DNA of 64,000 nt from assembly GCF_048595595.1 (NCBI RefSeq), contig NZ_CP184347.1; one strand, given 5' to 3'. Made by a program: the position numbers and the translations under genes. The notes beneath the pieces are model-generated. The model did no database searches. It was not told where the DNA came from and saw only the letters and a list, made by a program, of their open reading frames with translations. This document shows positions 49,287-58,867 of this stretch, one piece after another (positions within the stretch are counted from its first letter, which is position 1; each line of letters opens with the position of its first letter). This stretch comes from Bacteroides pyogenes_A. Its GTDB lineage: Bacteria; Bacteroidota; Bacteroidia; Bacteroidales; Bacteroidaceae.

Positions 49287-51023
49287 ATGATGAAAGCCAT
49301 AAATAAAAAATTGTTCATTGCAGGAATTTGCGCGGGGACAAGCCTGATGTTCTCATGCTCGTCTTCAAGGGAGCCCAAAACCATGCGCTTGTTCATGCAG
49401 GCTCGCCGACCCAACGTCGAACTGCCCAAAGAAGAAACAGGACGGGCGGGAATATTATCGGAAAAAGTCAGCTTCGAACAAAGAACCGACACCGTGGTGG
49501 GAAACACCACGGCGGTACAAGACAGCGCGACAGACATATGGCGGAGTGTGGAACTCGACCGCGTGGATATTGTGGCCACACGGAAAGTCGTTAAGCAGGT
49601 CACTGTCCGGCAGGGCTCTGTCAGGTTGGAGTTCAACGTCAAAGTGCCCGGCATACTCATAGACAGCTGCTGGAGGGTTACGCTCACCCCTTTGCTCAAG
49701 ACCAACGACAGCACGGAAACCGCACTCCACCCCGTAGTATTGGCGGGCAGCGGGTTCTCCCGCATGCAGGAGGAGGACTACAAGGCGTACGACCTGTTCC
49801 TCAAAGGCATCATCGACCCTTCGGCTTACGACAGCATATTCCTCGACCGGAAAGGTATCGCCAAAGATATCCGCAAAAGGCAGGATCTGTACTACGGCCT
49901 GTACGGCAAAGAACGTGACAGGCAGCTGGCATACGAGAAATGGAAAAGGATGACGCTCGACAGGCAGAACTTCTTCAACATGCGCACCGAAGCCAACCGG
50001 ACGAAGTTGCGCCACCGTTTGGACAGAAAACGCATTGAGGAAAGAGTCAAAAGATATATCACGGGGAAAGACACAGTTGGGCTGGGGAATGCTTACCACC
50101 GCAAATACCAAAGACAGGCCAACTTCTGGCCCATGTACAAAATGCACAGGGAGCTAACCGCCAGGCGAGTGCCCGGAAAATACAGGGACTTGTACACCGG
50201 AGGGCGCACGCTATCGGACATCAGGAATTACGCTTTCACCGCCGGAGACTCCACGGAAATTTCACGAAACCGTTATTTTTTCGATGACATTGCGCTCAAC
50301 GAGATGAACGACCGTAACCGCGAGGAAATACGCAAGCGCATGATAAGGTATCCCTACATAGACTCGGTGGCAGTGCGTGAAACGAGCATACCGGGGAAAG
50401 ACTATATATATCCATACGCAATTACTCTACCGGTCACCGAGGGGATGAAGAAACTGCAACTGTGCCTGAGCAGCATTGTTGAAGCGAGCGATCTGAGCAC
50501 TTGGTCGCCTGCCCCCTCAGATACCCTTGTGTTCGTGATTGCTTCGCTCAGCGACCTGCTCGACCGTTCCGCACTGGAACGCTTTGCCGTAGCACCTTCC
50601 GGCACAGAATCGCTTCCGGACAGCTTGGGAAGCGAGCCTTCATATACCCCGGAAGGCAGAGAATATGCCGAAGGGCTACGGCTTCTGCAGGAACGCGAAT
50701 ACAAGAGCGCACTAAAGATACTGGAGAAATACCCGGATTACAACACGGCTTTGTGCCTAACCTGCCTGGGATACCACAGCGAAGCGGCAGACCTGCTCGC
50801 CCAGCTCCCTAAAACCGCGAGAAGAGAATATACATACGCGGTAGTATGTGCAAGGTTGCAAAATGCTTACGAAGCCGTAGAGCATCTGCTGGAGGCTTGC
50901 CGCAGGGACCCGGACATGGTGCTCAGAGTAAACATGGACCCCGAACTTTCGGATTTGATACCGCAATTCGTGGGGCTAAGAGAAGAATTGGATAAGATTG
51001 CCGCAGGAGAGAGCAGCCAATAA
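49287..51023 (+). CDS. DUF3868-like pilus-operon lipoprotein
   Basis: A protein of about 577 residues (ATG at 49287 or 49290) with a lipoprotein signal (cysteine in LMFSCSSS, about residue 25). The N-terminal part includes a repeated charged region rich in Arg and Lys (about 190-300) and the C-terminus (about 450-570) looks helical and TPR-like (LRLLQEREYKSALKILEKYP). It occupies the place normally held by DUF3868 proteins between DUF3575 and the major fimbrillin; I am less sure of the domain than of the context. Probably periplasmic or outer-membrane, in pilus assembly. Confidence 0.68.
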   Translation: MMKAINKKLFIAGICAGTSLMFSCSSSREPKTMRLFMQARRPNVELPKEETGRAGILSEKVSFEQRTDTVVGNTTAVQDSATDIWRSVELDRVDIVATRKVVKQVTVRQGSVRLEFNVKVPGILIDSCWRVTLTPLLKTNDSTETALHPVVLAGSGFSRMQEEDYKAYDLFLKGIIDPSAYDSIFLDRKGIAKDIRKRQDLYYGLYGKERDRQLAYEKWKRMTLDRQNFFNMRTEANRTKLRHRLDRKRIEERVKRYITGKDTVGLGNAYHRKYQRQANFWPMYKMHRELTARRVPGKYRDLYTGGRTLSDIRNYAFTAGDSTEISRNRYFFDDIALNEMNDRNREEIRKRMIRYPYIDSVAVRETSIPGKDYIYPYAITLPVTEGMKKLQLCLSSIVEASDLSTWSPAPSDTLVFVIASLSDLLDRSALERFAVAPSGTESLPDSLGSEPSYTPEGREYAEGLRLLQEREYKSALKILEKYPDYNTALCLTCLGYHSEAADLLAQLPKTARREYTYAVVCARLQNAYEAVEHLLEACRRDPDMVLRVNMDPELSDLIPQFVGLREELDKIAAGESSQ

Positions 51024-51097
51024 CCCGGGAAATAAATATAGCCAAAATATAAAACTGTTTCTAATTATTTATTCTATTTATTATTAATTTAATTTTT

Positions 51098-52288
51098 ATG
51101 ATTATGAAAAAGAATGTATTCAAAAGCTTATTGACCATGTGTGCGCTGGGAGCTATCTTCGCGGCGTGCAGCAATGAAGGGAACGAAGTACCCGATGCAA
51201 AAAAAGGGGAAAAGAAAACGGTGTTTATGAAGCTGGATCTAAATCAGAAGCCGCAAACGAAAGCAACGGAAGATGAGATTGCCAACGGTACAGTTGCCAC
51301 AGTAACCAGTTTACATATATACTTCTATGATGATGCCACCAAAAACATTCAGAAATATCTGAAAGTTGATGGAAGCACTACACCTTCTATCACAACTCTG
51401 ACTACAACAGGAGCACAAATACCTGACGTACCTGCGATTGCAGACAAAGTGTTGGTACGCGGCAATGTACCATCAGGTATATCATTGCCTACAGGTGGCT
51501 CTATTACTACGGTTGAAAACCAATTGATTGATATCACAACTCAAAATGATAAGAGCAACATTCTTTTGGGACATATTGCGGTTTCAATCCAAACCTATAA
51601 TAGCGGTGGAGGTGCTGCTCCGATTGTAGGTATGCAGAATGGGGATAAATATGCCGAGGTAACATTAATCCCAGCTGTAGCTCGTATCCAAATAGAGGGT
51701 TTGCAGGCTCAAGGTACTGTGATAAACGGCTTTAAATTAGAAGGTATTTATCTGACTAATTTCTACGAAAAATTAAAAATGGGAGATGGAACCTCAAGTG
51801 TACAAACACAATACGGAGCCAACGCATCGAAGTATGAACAAAATGCTCCTGGTACAATTTATACTACAGCGAATGCAGGAAAACTTTACGATAAGTTTTC
51901 TCCAGCTTTAACTGCTTCAGGATCTCCATGGGCAGTAACTCCGAATCCTTCAACCAAACGTTGGGCTTATCACGCTTTCGAAAACACTGCGACAACAGCA
52001 AACAAACAGCTGCAACTTGTGTTCAAGTTGAGCAATGTAACTACTGCTCCAGCCAGTGGTGTGACTTTCCCCGCAGGTACTCCTCAATTCTTAACCGTAA
52101 GAGGTTTCAAAGACAACCTTGGTAACATTGTAAAATTGGAAAAAGGTAAGATCTATACTATCAGCAAAGCTGATTTCAAATTCGATGAAAGCAACTTGAC
52201 TACAGTCCCTAACACCGATGCCGTAGGCGTTTGGTTGAAAGTAACGGTTAAACCTTGGACGGTTGTTGCAGTAAAACCGAACTTGTAA
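51098..52288 (+). CDS. Mfa1-like major fimbrillin (type V pilus shaft)
   Basis: A 396-residue lipoprotein precursor (start 51098 or 51104). The lipobox cysteine is in AIFAACSNE (about residue 25), followed by a spacer with KATEDE, then two transthyretin-like halves (LHIYFYDDATKNI early; TVRGFKDNLGNIVKLEKGKIYTISKA late) and a C-terminal strand (WLKVTVKPWTVV). Type V pilins are lipidated, cut by an Arg-type protease (RgpA/B in Porphyromonas), and polymerise by donor-strand exchange; the cleavage site here is not clear. Codon use is more AT-rich than in the flanking genes. Confidence 0.85.
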   Translation: MIMKKNVFKSLLTMCALGAIFAACSNEGNEVPDAKKGEKKTVFMKLDLNQKPQTKATEDEIANGTVATVTSLHIYFYDDATKNIQKYLKVDGSTTPSITTLTTTGAQIPDVPAIADKVLVRGNVPSGISLPTGGSITTVENQLIDITTQNDKSNILLGHIAVSIQTYNSGGGAAPIVGMQNGDKYAEVTLIPAVARIQIEGLQAQGTVINGFKLEGIYLTNFYEKLKMGDGTSSVQTQYGANASKYEQNAPGTIYTTANAGKLYDKFSPALTASGSPWAVTPNPSTKRWAYHAFENTATTANKQLQLVFKLSNVTTAPASGVTFPAGTPQFLTVRGFKDNLGNIVKLEKGKIYTISKADFKFDESNLTTVPNTDAVGVWLKVTVKPWTVVAVKPNL

Positions 52289-52643
52289 AAAAGAGAATCA
52301 ACATATAATAAGAAACTATGCATGAATTCATAATTGCATAATTTATTAATTAGTTAAGTTATCGGCAGGGTCTGATGTGAATCCCGCCCTGTGTTCTTAC
52401 TAAAATTTGTTTGTTTACAAAAATGGGATGGGCACGCAGCCTTTTTTCCCTCAGCTTGAGAAAGTCGGCAGTTATAGGATCCATCCCATTCTTACAAATG
52501 ATTTATAACAGTATTATATATGGATAAACGGCAAAAGCCTCGGTAATAGAGGCTCCGTATACCATAATGTGCAAGCTTTATTGATAACGAATAACCTGAT
52601 CCTGACTCATAACGCATCAGTATCACTATTAAATACACAACGC
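52289..52643 (+). other. Structured gap between fimbrillin and anchor genes
   Basis: 355 bp without a gene. AATGGGATGG (52422-52431) can pair with CCATCCCATT (52481-52490) across a 49-nt loop, and CAGGG/CCCTG occurs near 52365-52392. The structure may attenuate transcription so that the shaft gene is expressed above the anchor and tip genes; this is inference. Confidence 0.5.
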
Positions 52644-53558
52644 ATGAAATTGTTTAAAATCTATTTCTTCCTAATGCTTCCTGTGCTTTTGACCACAGGG
52701 TGCATCAGGGAGTCTTTGGAGGGCTGTCCGCTGGATACCCGGTTACGATTCACCTATTTTCCTCAAGGCGCCGTCAAGGACCTGTTCGGGGAGCGTGTGG
52801 AGCAGGTGACACTGTGCGTCTACCGTCCGGATGGGACCATAGAACAGACCCTGACAATCCCCAAAAGCGAGCTCATGAAGTTTCAGGGGGCGGAACTCTA
52901 CCTTCCCCAAGGGGAGTACACGGTGGTTTGCTGGGCGAACGCATCGGCAGAAAACAGCAGGCTCGGAGGATTCCAAACAGGGGAAACCATTGCCGACCTG
53001 TTCCTTGAACATCCGAAAGCCGCAACTTCACAAGAGATCCCTACGCTCGACAGGCTACTGTTCGCCACGGCAGACCTGAACGTGAACGAGCGGAACGCAG
53101 GTGTGGAGACCGAAGTCAAGTTCAACACCAAGACCATTCGCGTGAGCGTGCTGCTGAAAGGGATAAGTCTGCAACCTCAATTAAAGATGGGCGGTCTGGC
53201 ATCCGCCCTGCGTCCGGTGAAAGATGACGACACGGGAGAATGGAAAGTGCTTCCGGTGGAGCAGGGAAAGACATACGCTCCGTCTGTGGAATACGACGGA
53301 ACGAAGAAAGAGGCCGTAGCCGTGATAGACGTGCCAAGATTCGGGGCGGACACGCCTGCTGTGCTTGACTTGAAAGACAACGCCGGAAACCACATCGTGC
53401 CGCCCATTTCGATAGCAGACCTTATCAGGAAGTACAACATACAGATAGGGGATGAAAACGAAATCGTGATTCCCATCGAGATTACATTTACCAATGGACA
53501 TGCGAAGATTACGATTAAGGACTGGGAAAACCAGAATGTGAAACCGGGAGGAGTGTGA
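52644..53558 (+). CDS. Mfa2/FimB-family pilus anchor lipoprotein
   Basis: Start chosen at ATG 52644 (MKLFKIYFFLM, 304 residues), because it opens a signal with lipobox cysteine in LLTTGCIRES. The motif GCPLDTRLRFTYFPQG is characteristic of the FimB/Mfa2 family, followed by EQVTLCVYRPDGTIEQTL and a second beta domain ending ITFTNGHAKITIKDWE. Mfa2 anchors the pilus to the outer membrane and limits its length. It follows the fimbrillin gene after a 355-bp structured gap and precedes the first tip-like gene by 48 bp. Confidence 0.88.
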   Translation: MKLFKIYFFLMLPVLLTTGCIRESLEGCPLDTRLRFTYFPQGAVKDLFGERVEQVTLCVYRPDGTIEQTLTIPKSELMKFQGAELYLPQGEYTVVCWANASAENSRLGGFQTGETIADLFLEHPKAATSQEIPTLDRLLFATADLNVNERNAGVETEVKFNTKTIRVSVLLKGISLQPQLKMGGLASALRPVKDDDTGEWKVLPVEQGKTYAPSVEYDGTKKEAVAVIDVPRFGADTPAVLDLKDNAGNHIVPPISIADLIRKYNIQIGDENEIVIPIEITFTNGHAKITIKDWENQNVKPGGV

Positions 53559-53606
53559 AAAACACGTCAGTCAATCATGAAACGCAAATCATAAAAACAA
53601 CATATT

Positions 53607-55982
53607 ATGCCAAGTAGTTCAATCATCATACCATTTCGCAATCTGCTGTCGGTCTTGTTATTCTTGCCGCTCGTACTCTCGTGTCGGCAAGATGAGCCCT
53701 TTTCACCCGCACCGCCCACGCCCGGCAAAGGTGAAACGACAGAAGTGACGCTTACCCTTCACATTCCCGATTTCCGGGCAGCAAATACCCGTGCGGGAGT
53801 AGATGAGGAACGCATAAACGAGATTACCGTGCTGATGTTCGCCGATGAAGGCGGCACGGAGAAGGTCAAAGTGAAAAAGAATATCTCCTACTTCTCGTTC
53901 TTTGACGGCGGAACTCCGGATACGAAAATCTTCAGCATACCCGTCACCGCAGGAACATACAAACGTATAGCTCTCGTAGCCAATGCCGGGACGGAACTGA
54001 CCAATGCCGGCATCAATGTGGGATCCACATACGATGCTCTAAAGTTAGTGGAAGTCACGGGCAAATTCGGACAAAAGGGAGGAACAGAGCCGGACAGCTA
54101 CATCCCCATGTACGGTGAATATGCGCCATCTGAGGGTATCAAGTTGGAAGCAGGTGTGTCGCAAACCATTGCGCAGGCGATACCTCTTATTCGCATGCTT
54201 GCACGTGTGGACATTATCAATCCGGCAACTTCGGGAGCTACTACAGTGGGTGAAGTTTACTTCGTCAATCCTGCGGGAAACGGGCGTTTTTGGGTCGATC
54301 CCGTCACATACAATACAAGCAATCCGCAGTCCGGATACATGGCTCCCACTCTGCCCGGCATACTTCAAAAAGCCAATGACAGCGACCCGCTTTTGGGAGC
54401 AGGAGGCTCCGGAGCTCAGGTAATAACGTATTACCTGAACGAACAGCCTGCCACCTCTACCACCCTCACCACCTCCGGCAACGACCGTCCCTGCATCGTG
54501 ATGATTCTTGCCTATCAGGGAAGACAATACTACTACCGCATGGACTATACTTGGGATGGCATCAAGGGCGGAAACGTGGCACCCTATGAGAAAGGAAAAC
54601 CTATGCCCATCCTGCGCAACCACCGCTATATCTTCACCATCAAGGAAGTGAAAGGGCCGGGATTCCTTACTTTGAGCGAGGCAATACAAAGCCCGGAAAA
54701 CCATACCAACCAAAACATCGTGGTGACGCCCGTCGTGATAGATGAAGCGTTCACGGATGTGACGTTCAACGATTTGGGATATTTCCTTGCCGTGTCGCGC
54801 ACATCGATGACGCTCAAAGGAAAGAAAACCACCGCGAGCACTGACAATAAGGTGGAAGTGCTAACCAACGTCATGGGCGGATTCCGCGTGCGGGCGTTCA
54901 ACGAGAACGGTACGGGAATGCCTTCTGGAGGTTGGTTAAGTCCGAGTGTCCCCAGCGGTGCGGCGAACAGTAATATCACCGTGCAGGCGATTACCAATGG
55001 TATAGGGAAATATAAAGGCTACTTGGAGGTACATGCCGGACGGCTTTATACAAAAGTAAATGTGGAACAGCTTATCAAGCTTCCTTTGGATTATGTGGCG
55101 AAGTATAACCTTGCAGGAGGTGCTCTGTACGGTACTAAGCCTAATGACCCTTCTTTCGTTACCTCTGCCCAGACCGACGCGCAGCTCCGTTGGGCTTCGA
55201 ACCACGATGTGAACCAGAGCGGTTATTATAATTGGTACGTGCTCAAGGGTGAAACCGAAAGTACTTACAATCCGAACGGCAAGGACTTGTTCAGCGATGC
55301 ATTCTTCACCACAGGCGAGGGTAAGGATTACCATTTGCCTTCACGCTGGGAGTGGGCTAGTGTTTTCTCTTACGATATGAATGCTCGATACGGTATATAC
55401 TACAGCTATAGTCAAGTCACTGAAGCTGTTGAATTCGGAGGGATTAAGAAGAGTTTCGCCAGTTGGTATTATACTCCGTCGAATTTGGGGAACGTTGGTT
55501 ATGCTTTGCGTTTCATGAAGACTTCAAGCTATCCTAACGACGGTTCTTCCATAACCGAGTTTCCTTTGGCCACTGATAATAGTATGCTTTGTGCTTACCG
55601 TTATAGGCGTATAGGTGAGCCTGGCACAATTAATAACAGAATGATCCGTTTGGAAATCGATTGCGTTTACTTAGGCGACGATGACGAGTTTGCAGGAGAT
55701 TTAAGCATGCCAAACCTCTTAACTATCTGTGACGAAGCTTGGTGGTATGCCCGCACTGCCGAAACTGTTACCCGTACGTTTCCTTGCGCCAGAATGCTTA
55801 CCAATGCTCCTGTGTCCGGTATCGGTACATTGCCTTTCTCTTCTGATGGTTTATTTTGGTCGAGCACGGAGGATGATGTCTCCAATGCTAGGCTCGCAGC
55901 TTGTCAGAATGAATACACAAACATACTCCTCGAACGCAGCAAGAGTTGGGGAAGCTCTGTCCGCTTGTTTTTCAATGAATGA
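53607..55982 (+). CDS. Pilus tip-like lipoprotein 1 (FISUMP-like C-terminus)
   Basis: A 791-residue lipoprotein (cysteine in LVLSCRQDE, about residue 26). Residues about 50-370 look like two fimbrillin-type domains (INEITVLMFADEGG, PLIRMLARVDIINP). A BACON-like segment follows (about 395-495). The C-terminal 290 residues begin LDYVAKYNLAGGALYG and contain HLPSRWEW and LFWSSTEDD, ending SVRLFFNE, a FISUMP-like, C-type-lectin-like fold pattern. This C-terminal module is shared with the next gene. Placement suggests a tip or accessory pilin that binds a ligand. Confidence 0.72.
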   Translation: MPSSSIIIPFRNLLSVLLFLPLVLSCRQDEPFSPAPPTPGKGETTEVTLTLHIPDFRAANTRAGVDEERINEITVLMFADEGGTEKVKVKKNISYFSFFDGGTPDTKIFSIPVTAGTYKRIALVANAGTELTNAGINVGSTYDALKLVEVTGKFGQKGGTEPDSYIPMYGEYAPSEGIKLEAGVSQTIAQAIPLIRMLARVDIINPATSGATTVGEVYFVNPAGNGRFWVDPVTYNTSNPQSGYMAPTLPGILQKANDSDPLLGAGGSGAQVITYYLNEQPATSTTLTTSGNDRPCIVMILAYQGRQYYYRMDYTWDGIKGGNVAPYEKGKPMPILRNHRYIFTIKEVKGPGFLTLSEAIQSPENHTNQNIVVTPVVIDEAFTDVTFNDLGYFLAVSRTSMTLKGKKTTASTDNKVEVLTNVMGGFRVRAFNENGTGMPSGGWLSPSVPSGAANSNITVQAITNGIGKYKGYLEVHAGRLYTKVNVEQLIKLPLDYVAKYNLAGGALYGTKPNDPSFVTSAQTDAQLRWASNHDVNQSGYYNWYVLKGETESTYNPNGKDLFSDAFFTTGEGKDYHLPSRWEWASVFSYDMNARYGIYYSYSQVTEAVEFGGIKKSFASWYYTPSNLGNVGYALRFMKTSSYPNDGSSITEFPLATDNSMLCAYRYRRIGEPGTINNRMIRLEIDCVYLGDDDEFAGDLSMPNLLTICDEAWWYARTAETVTRTFPCARMLTNAPVSGIGTLPFSSDGLFWSSTEDDVSNARLAACQNEYTNILLERSKSWGSSVRLFFNE

Positions 55983-56088
55983 TTAAAATAACACATTGCC
56001 GTTTTATTATCCCCCAAAGATTGATGAACGGTAAGAGAAAGAGGATTGCTCACGAGAAAAAGACAATAAGCAAAAAAACGAATCTATA

Positions 56089-58500
56089 ATGGAAATATCT
56101 ATCTATCACAAAGCATTCAAAGTTATCCTGTCGCCGATGGCGAGAATTCTTTTCGTGGCAGGCGTGTTGCTGTCTGCCTGCACCGACAGCGAGCAAGCCC
56201 CGCCACCCGTGCCGGAGCACACGGCAACCTTGCGACTTGTCTTCAAGCAGCAGGGATCGGCGACCGAGTCATCCTCGACGCAGCTCAAGGGTGCAGACAG
56301 TTTTGCCACCGATGCTCCGCTCACGATGGATGCCGGAACTACCCGCGCGCCGATGACCCGTGCCGTGAACGAGACCGACATACAAACGGTGGACGTGCTT
56401 TCGTTCAAGGCAGACGCATCAGAGCCGAACGACATAAAAAAAGGTACATTCTTCTACCGTTCCAAAGGAGTGTACACCCAGCTTGCTCCGGGGCAAGGAC
56501 GCGTGCAAGTGAAGCTAATAGGCAGCCCGGATGCACAGACGCTCGTGGTGCTTGCCAACGCCCGCACGCAAGTGGACGCGCTGGGCGCGACCTATGGTGA
56601 ACAGAAAGAGACGGTAATGAACCGCCTGACGTTTGATGTGGCAGCGGAGGCCTCTCCCGACTTTACAAACGGCATACCCATGTGGGGCGAGCTGCCCAAC
56701 GAAGTGGTGGGTGAAGGCTTTTCCCCTTCCGGCGCTCCCAAAGAAGTGACGATGATACGTTCGGTGGCCAAGTTTACGCTGGTGAACCCGCCGCAGAGCG
56801 ACCCTAAGGGCTTTTTCTTTTACTATGACCAACTGCGGCTGTACAACTACCGGAGCAAGGGACGCATCGCTCCGGACAATTACAACGGGACGGACAACAA
56901 AGTGAGCACTCCCACCGTGCCCGCCGGCGCCCGCCTGCCTCGGGGCGCATTCGTCCAATTGAACAGTGAGGTCTCACCCGGACGTATCGATATCTACGAG
57001 GGCAAGCAGAAGTCATTCTACTTGTGCGAGGTAGACAACAATGTGCGTCCCTCCGGCGGGAATGCGCTGGACGACCTTTGCCTGATCGTGTACGTGAAGT
57101 CGTATGGCATCAGCTTCCCCACCAAGCCGCAGGAACACGGCTACTACCGCCTCGACTTCAAGGACTACGGAACGGAAGCACGGATGGATATTCTGCGCAA
57201 CCACGATTATAAAATCCAAGTGGAGAGTGTAGAGGGGCTCCCTGCCGATACTCCCGAAGAGGCTTTTAACGGCAACCATACCCTTAAATGCCGCATCGTT
57301 CCGTGGAACGATGTGCAGGAAGAGGTGAAAGTGCCGGGCAACAAACGGCTGACGGTGGATAAGCGCAGTATCCATTTGAAAGGTGCTTCGGCTGTCACCA
57401 CAGGAGAGACGCTGACCGTCACCACCGAGAATACCGGAGGATGGACAATCACCAATGTTCCCTCGTGGCTCACTGTTTCGCCGACAACAAGCGCTACTGA
57501 CGGCACCAAAAGCATTACGGTGAAATCTACCGGTACTGATATACTCAATACAGGTAGTTTCAAGCTCAAAGCCGGCAATGCGGAGATGGCTATTCATGTG
57601 AAACTGGGCAAGAATCCTTTGGAGTACGTTGCCGAGTTCAATCTTGCCGGCGGCGCTCAGTACGGCGTCAGACCCCAAAATGCTCCTGTCACCGCTGCCC
57701 AAACCGATGCACAGCTCCGATGGGCTATAAACCATAATATCGACCAAAGCGGTTATTACACCTGGTACGTGCTCAAGGGGGTGCCTGATTTTTATTGCAA
57801 TCCAAGCAGGAGAAACCTGTTCAACGATATTTTTTTCACTGCGGGCCATCCCGGACATGGTTATCATTTACCTTCGCGTTGGGAGTTGGTGGGTATTTTC
57901 TCTCACGAATTTAATACCAAGTTCAGGGAATCTATCAACACTCCCGATATCAACGAGGCTTGTGAGGTCGGCGGTGTGAAAAGGACTTTCGCCAGCCAGT
58001 ATTATTCTACGGGTAACGGTACTTGTTACGCCCTCCGTTTAAAACAGGCTACAGGTAATCCTACCGACGGTTCTCCCACAACGGGCACAGGGCCCAATGT
58101 ATTTCCTTTGACCACTAATAACGGTTCGCGCTGCGCTTACCGTTACAGGATTGTGGGTACTAACGGCATCGATAATACTTTGAACCGTTTGGAGATCGAT
58201 TGCGTCCACGTCGGTGACGACCCTTCCATAACCATCGGCGATATCAGTAGAGACACTTGGTGGGCTGCTCGTACCGCCGAGACCGTTACCCGTGTTTTCC
58301 CTGCTACCGGAAATACGAGCCTAATTACTTCGCTTTCGCAGTTTCTTCTTAATAACTTTAGACTCGGCTCTTCCTACTGGTCGAGCACAAATTGGAACGA
58401 TTACAACGCTTATCATGGAGCATTCTCCGCAGACCATTCCGGTGTGGGGCGCCAAGGCAAGACCTATGGGTACTGCGTCCGTTTGTTCGCCGATGAATAA
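56089..58500 (+). CDS. Pilus tip-like lipoprotein 2 (BACON and FISUMP-like)
   Basis: An 803-residue lipoprotein (cysteine in VLLSACTDS, about residue 31) with a low-complexity Thr/Ser/Ala-rich stretch (about 60-95) and fimbrillin-like N-terminal domains (about 100-400; VAKFTLVNPPQS). A BACON-like domain (about 420-510; TGGWTITNVPSWLTVS) precedes the C-terminal module LEYVAEFNLAGGAQYG ... HLPSRWEL ... YWSSTNWNDYNAY, ending VRLFADE. The module is paralogous to that of the preceding gene but diverges strongly in its last 40 residues. It lies 106 bp after that gene, in the same operon. Confidence 0.72.
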   Translation: MEISIYHKAFKVILSPMARILFVAGVLLSACTDSEQAPPPVPEHTATLRLVFKQQGSATESSSTQLKGADSFATDAPLTMDAGTTRAPMTRAVNETDIQTVDVLSFKADASEPNDIKKGTFFYRSKGVYTQLAPGQGRVQVKLIGSPDAQTLVVLANARTQVDALGATYGEQKETVMNRLTFDVAAEASPDFTNGIPMWGELPNEVVGEGFSPSGAPKEVTMIRSVAKFTLVNPPQSDPKGFFFYYDQLRLYNYRSKGRIAPDNYNGTDNKVSTPTVPAGARLPRGAFVQLNSEVSPGRIDIYEGKQKSFYLCEVDNNVRPSGGNALDDLCLIVYVKSYGISFPTKPQEHGYYRLDFKDYGTEARMDILRNHDYKIQVESVEGLPADTPEEAFNGNHTLKCRIVPWNDVQEEVKVPGNKRLTVDKRSIHLKGASAVTTGETLTVTTENTGGWTITNVPSWLTVSPTTSATDGTKSITVKSTGTDILNTGSFKLKAGNAEMAIHVKLGKNPLEYVAEFNLAGGAQYGVRPQNAPVTAAQTDAQLRWAINHNIDQSGYYTWYVLKGVPDFYCNPSRRNLFNDIFFTAGHPGHGYHLPSRWELVGIFSHEFNTKFRESINTPDINEACEVGGVKRTFASQYYSTGNGTCYALRLKQATGNPTDGSPTTGTGPNVFPLTTNNGSRCAYRYRIVGTNGIDNTLNRLEIDCVHVGDDPSITIGDISRDTWWAARTAETVTRVFPATGNTSLITSLSQFLLNNFRLGSSYWSSTNWNDYNAYHGAFSADHSGVGRQGKTYGYCVRLFADE

Positions 58501-58867
58501 TGAAAGACGGCGCATTGCGGAAGATCGGCTTAGGCCGGTGCCAGAAGAAGGTGCCGGATCGACGGATGGGGAAGGGAAAGGCCGCCCGCCCCATTTGGAC
58601 GGAAAGCATCATCGCTTCCGGGGAGCGACAGGCGGACGGAGTGGTTACAAATAATTACAAAAAAGAATCTCGTCTGCCCGTTCCCGACAAAGAAGACGCC
58701 AAGGTCAGGACTTAGAGGACGTCAAGAGTCCGACTTAGACGATGCCAAGAGTCCGACCTTGGCATCGTCGAGAGTCCGACCTCGGCAACACCCCCTCAGG
58801 AGCATATCCGGGGGCACGTCCGACGAAACATGCAAGCTATTGTTAAACCTTTAAATAATTTATTACA
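58501..58867. other. GC-rich gap with short repeats after the tip genes
   Basis: AGAGTCCGAC occurs at 58725-58734, 58748-58757 and 58771-58780, exactly 23 bp apart. Around the middle copy GACGATGCCAAG (58738-58749) and CTTGGCATCGTC (58758-58769) form a perfect 12-bp hairpin. Open frames here have no support. I found no copy of the tip-gene C-terminal sequence, so no diversity-generating template repeat is visible. Confidence 0.6.

Noticed and set aside
58501..58867. Possible diversity-generating retroelement (template repeat, reverse transcriptase) downstream of the tip genes
   Set aside because: No copy of the tip-gene 3' ends and no reverse-transcriptase gene is visible in the window; kept only as a question about the rest of the genome.
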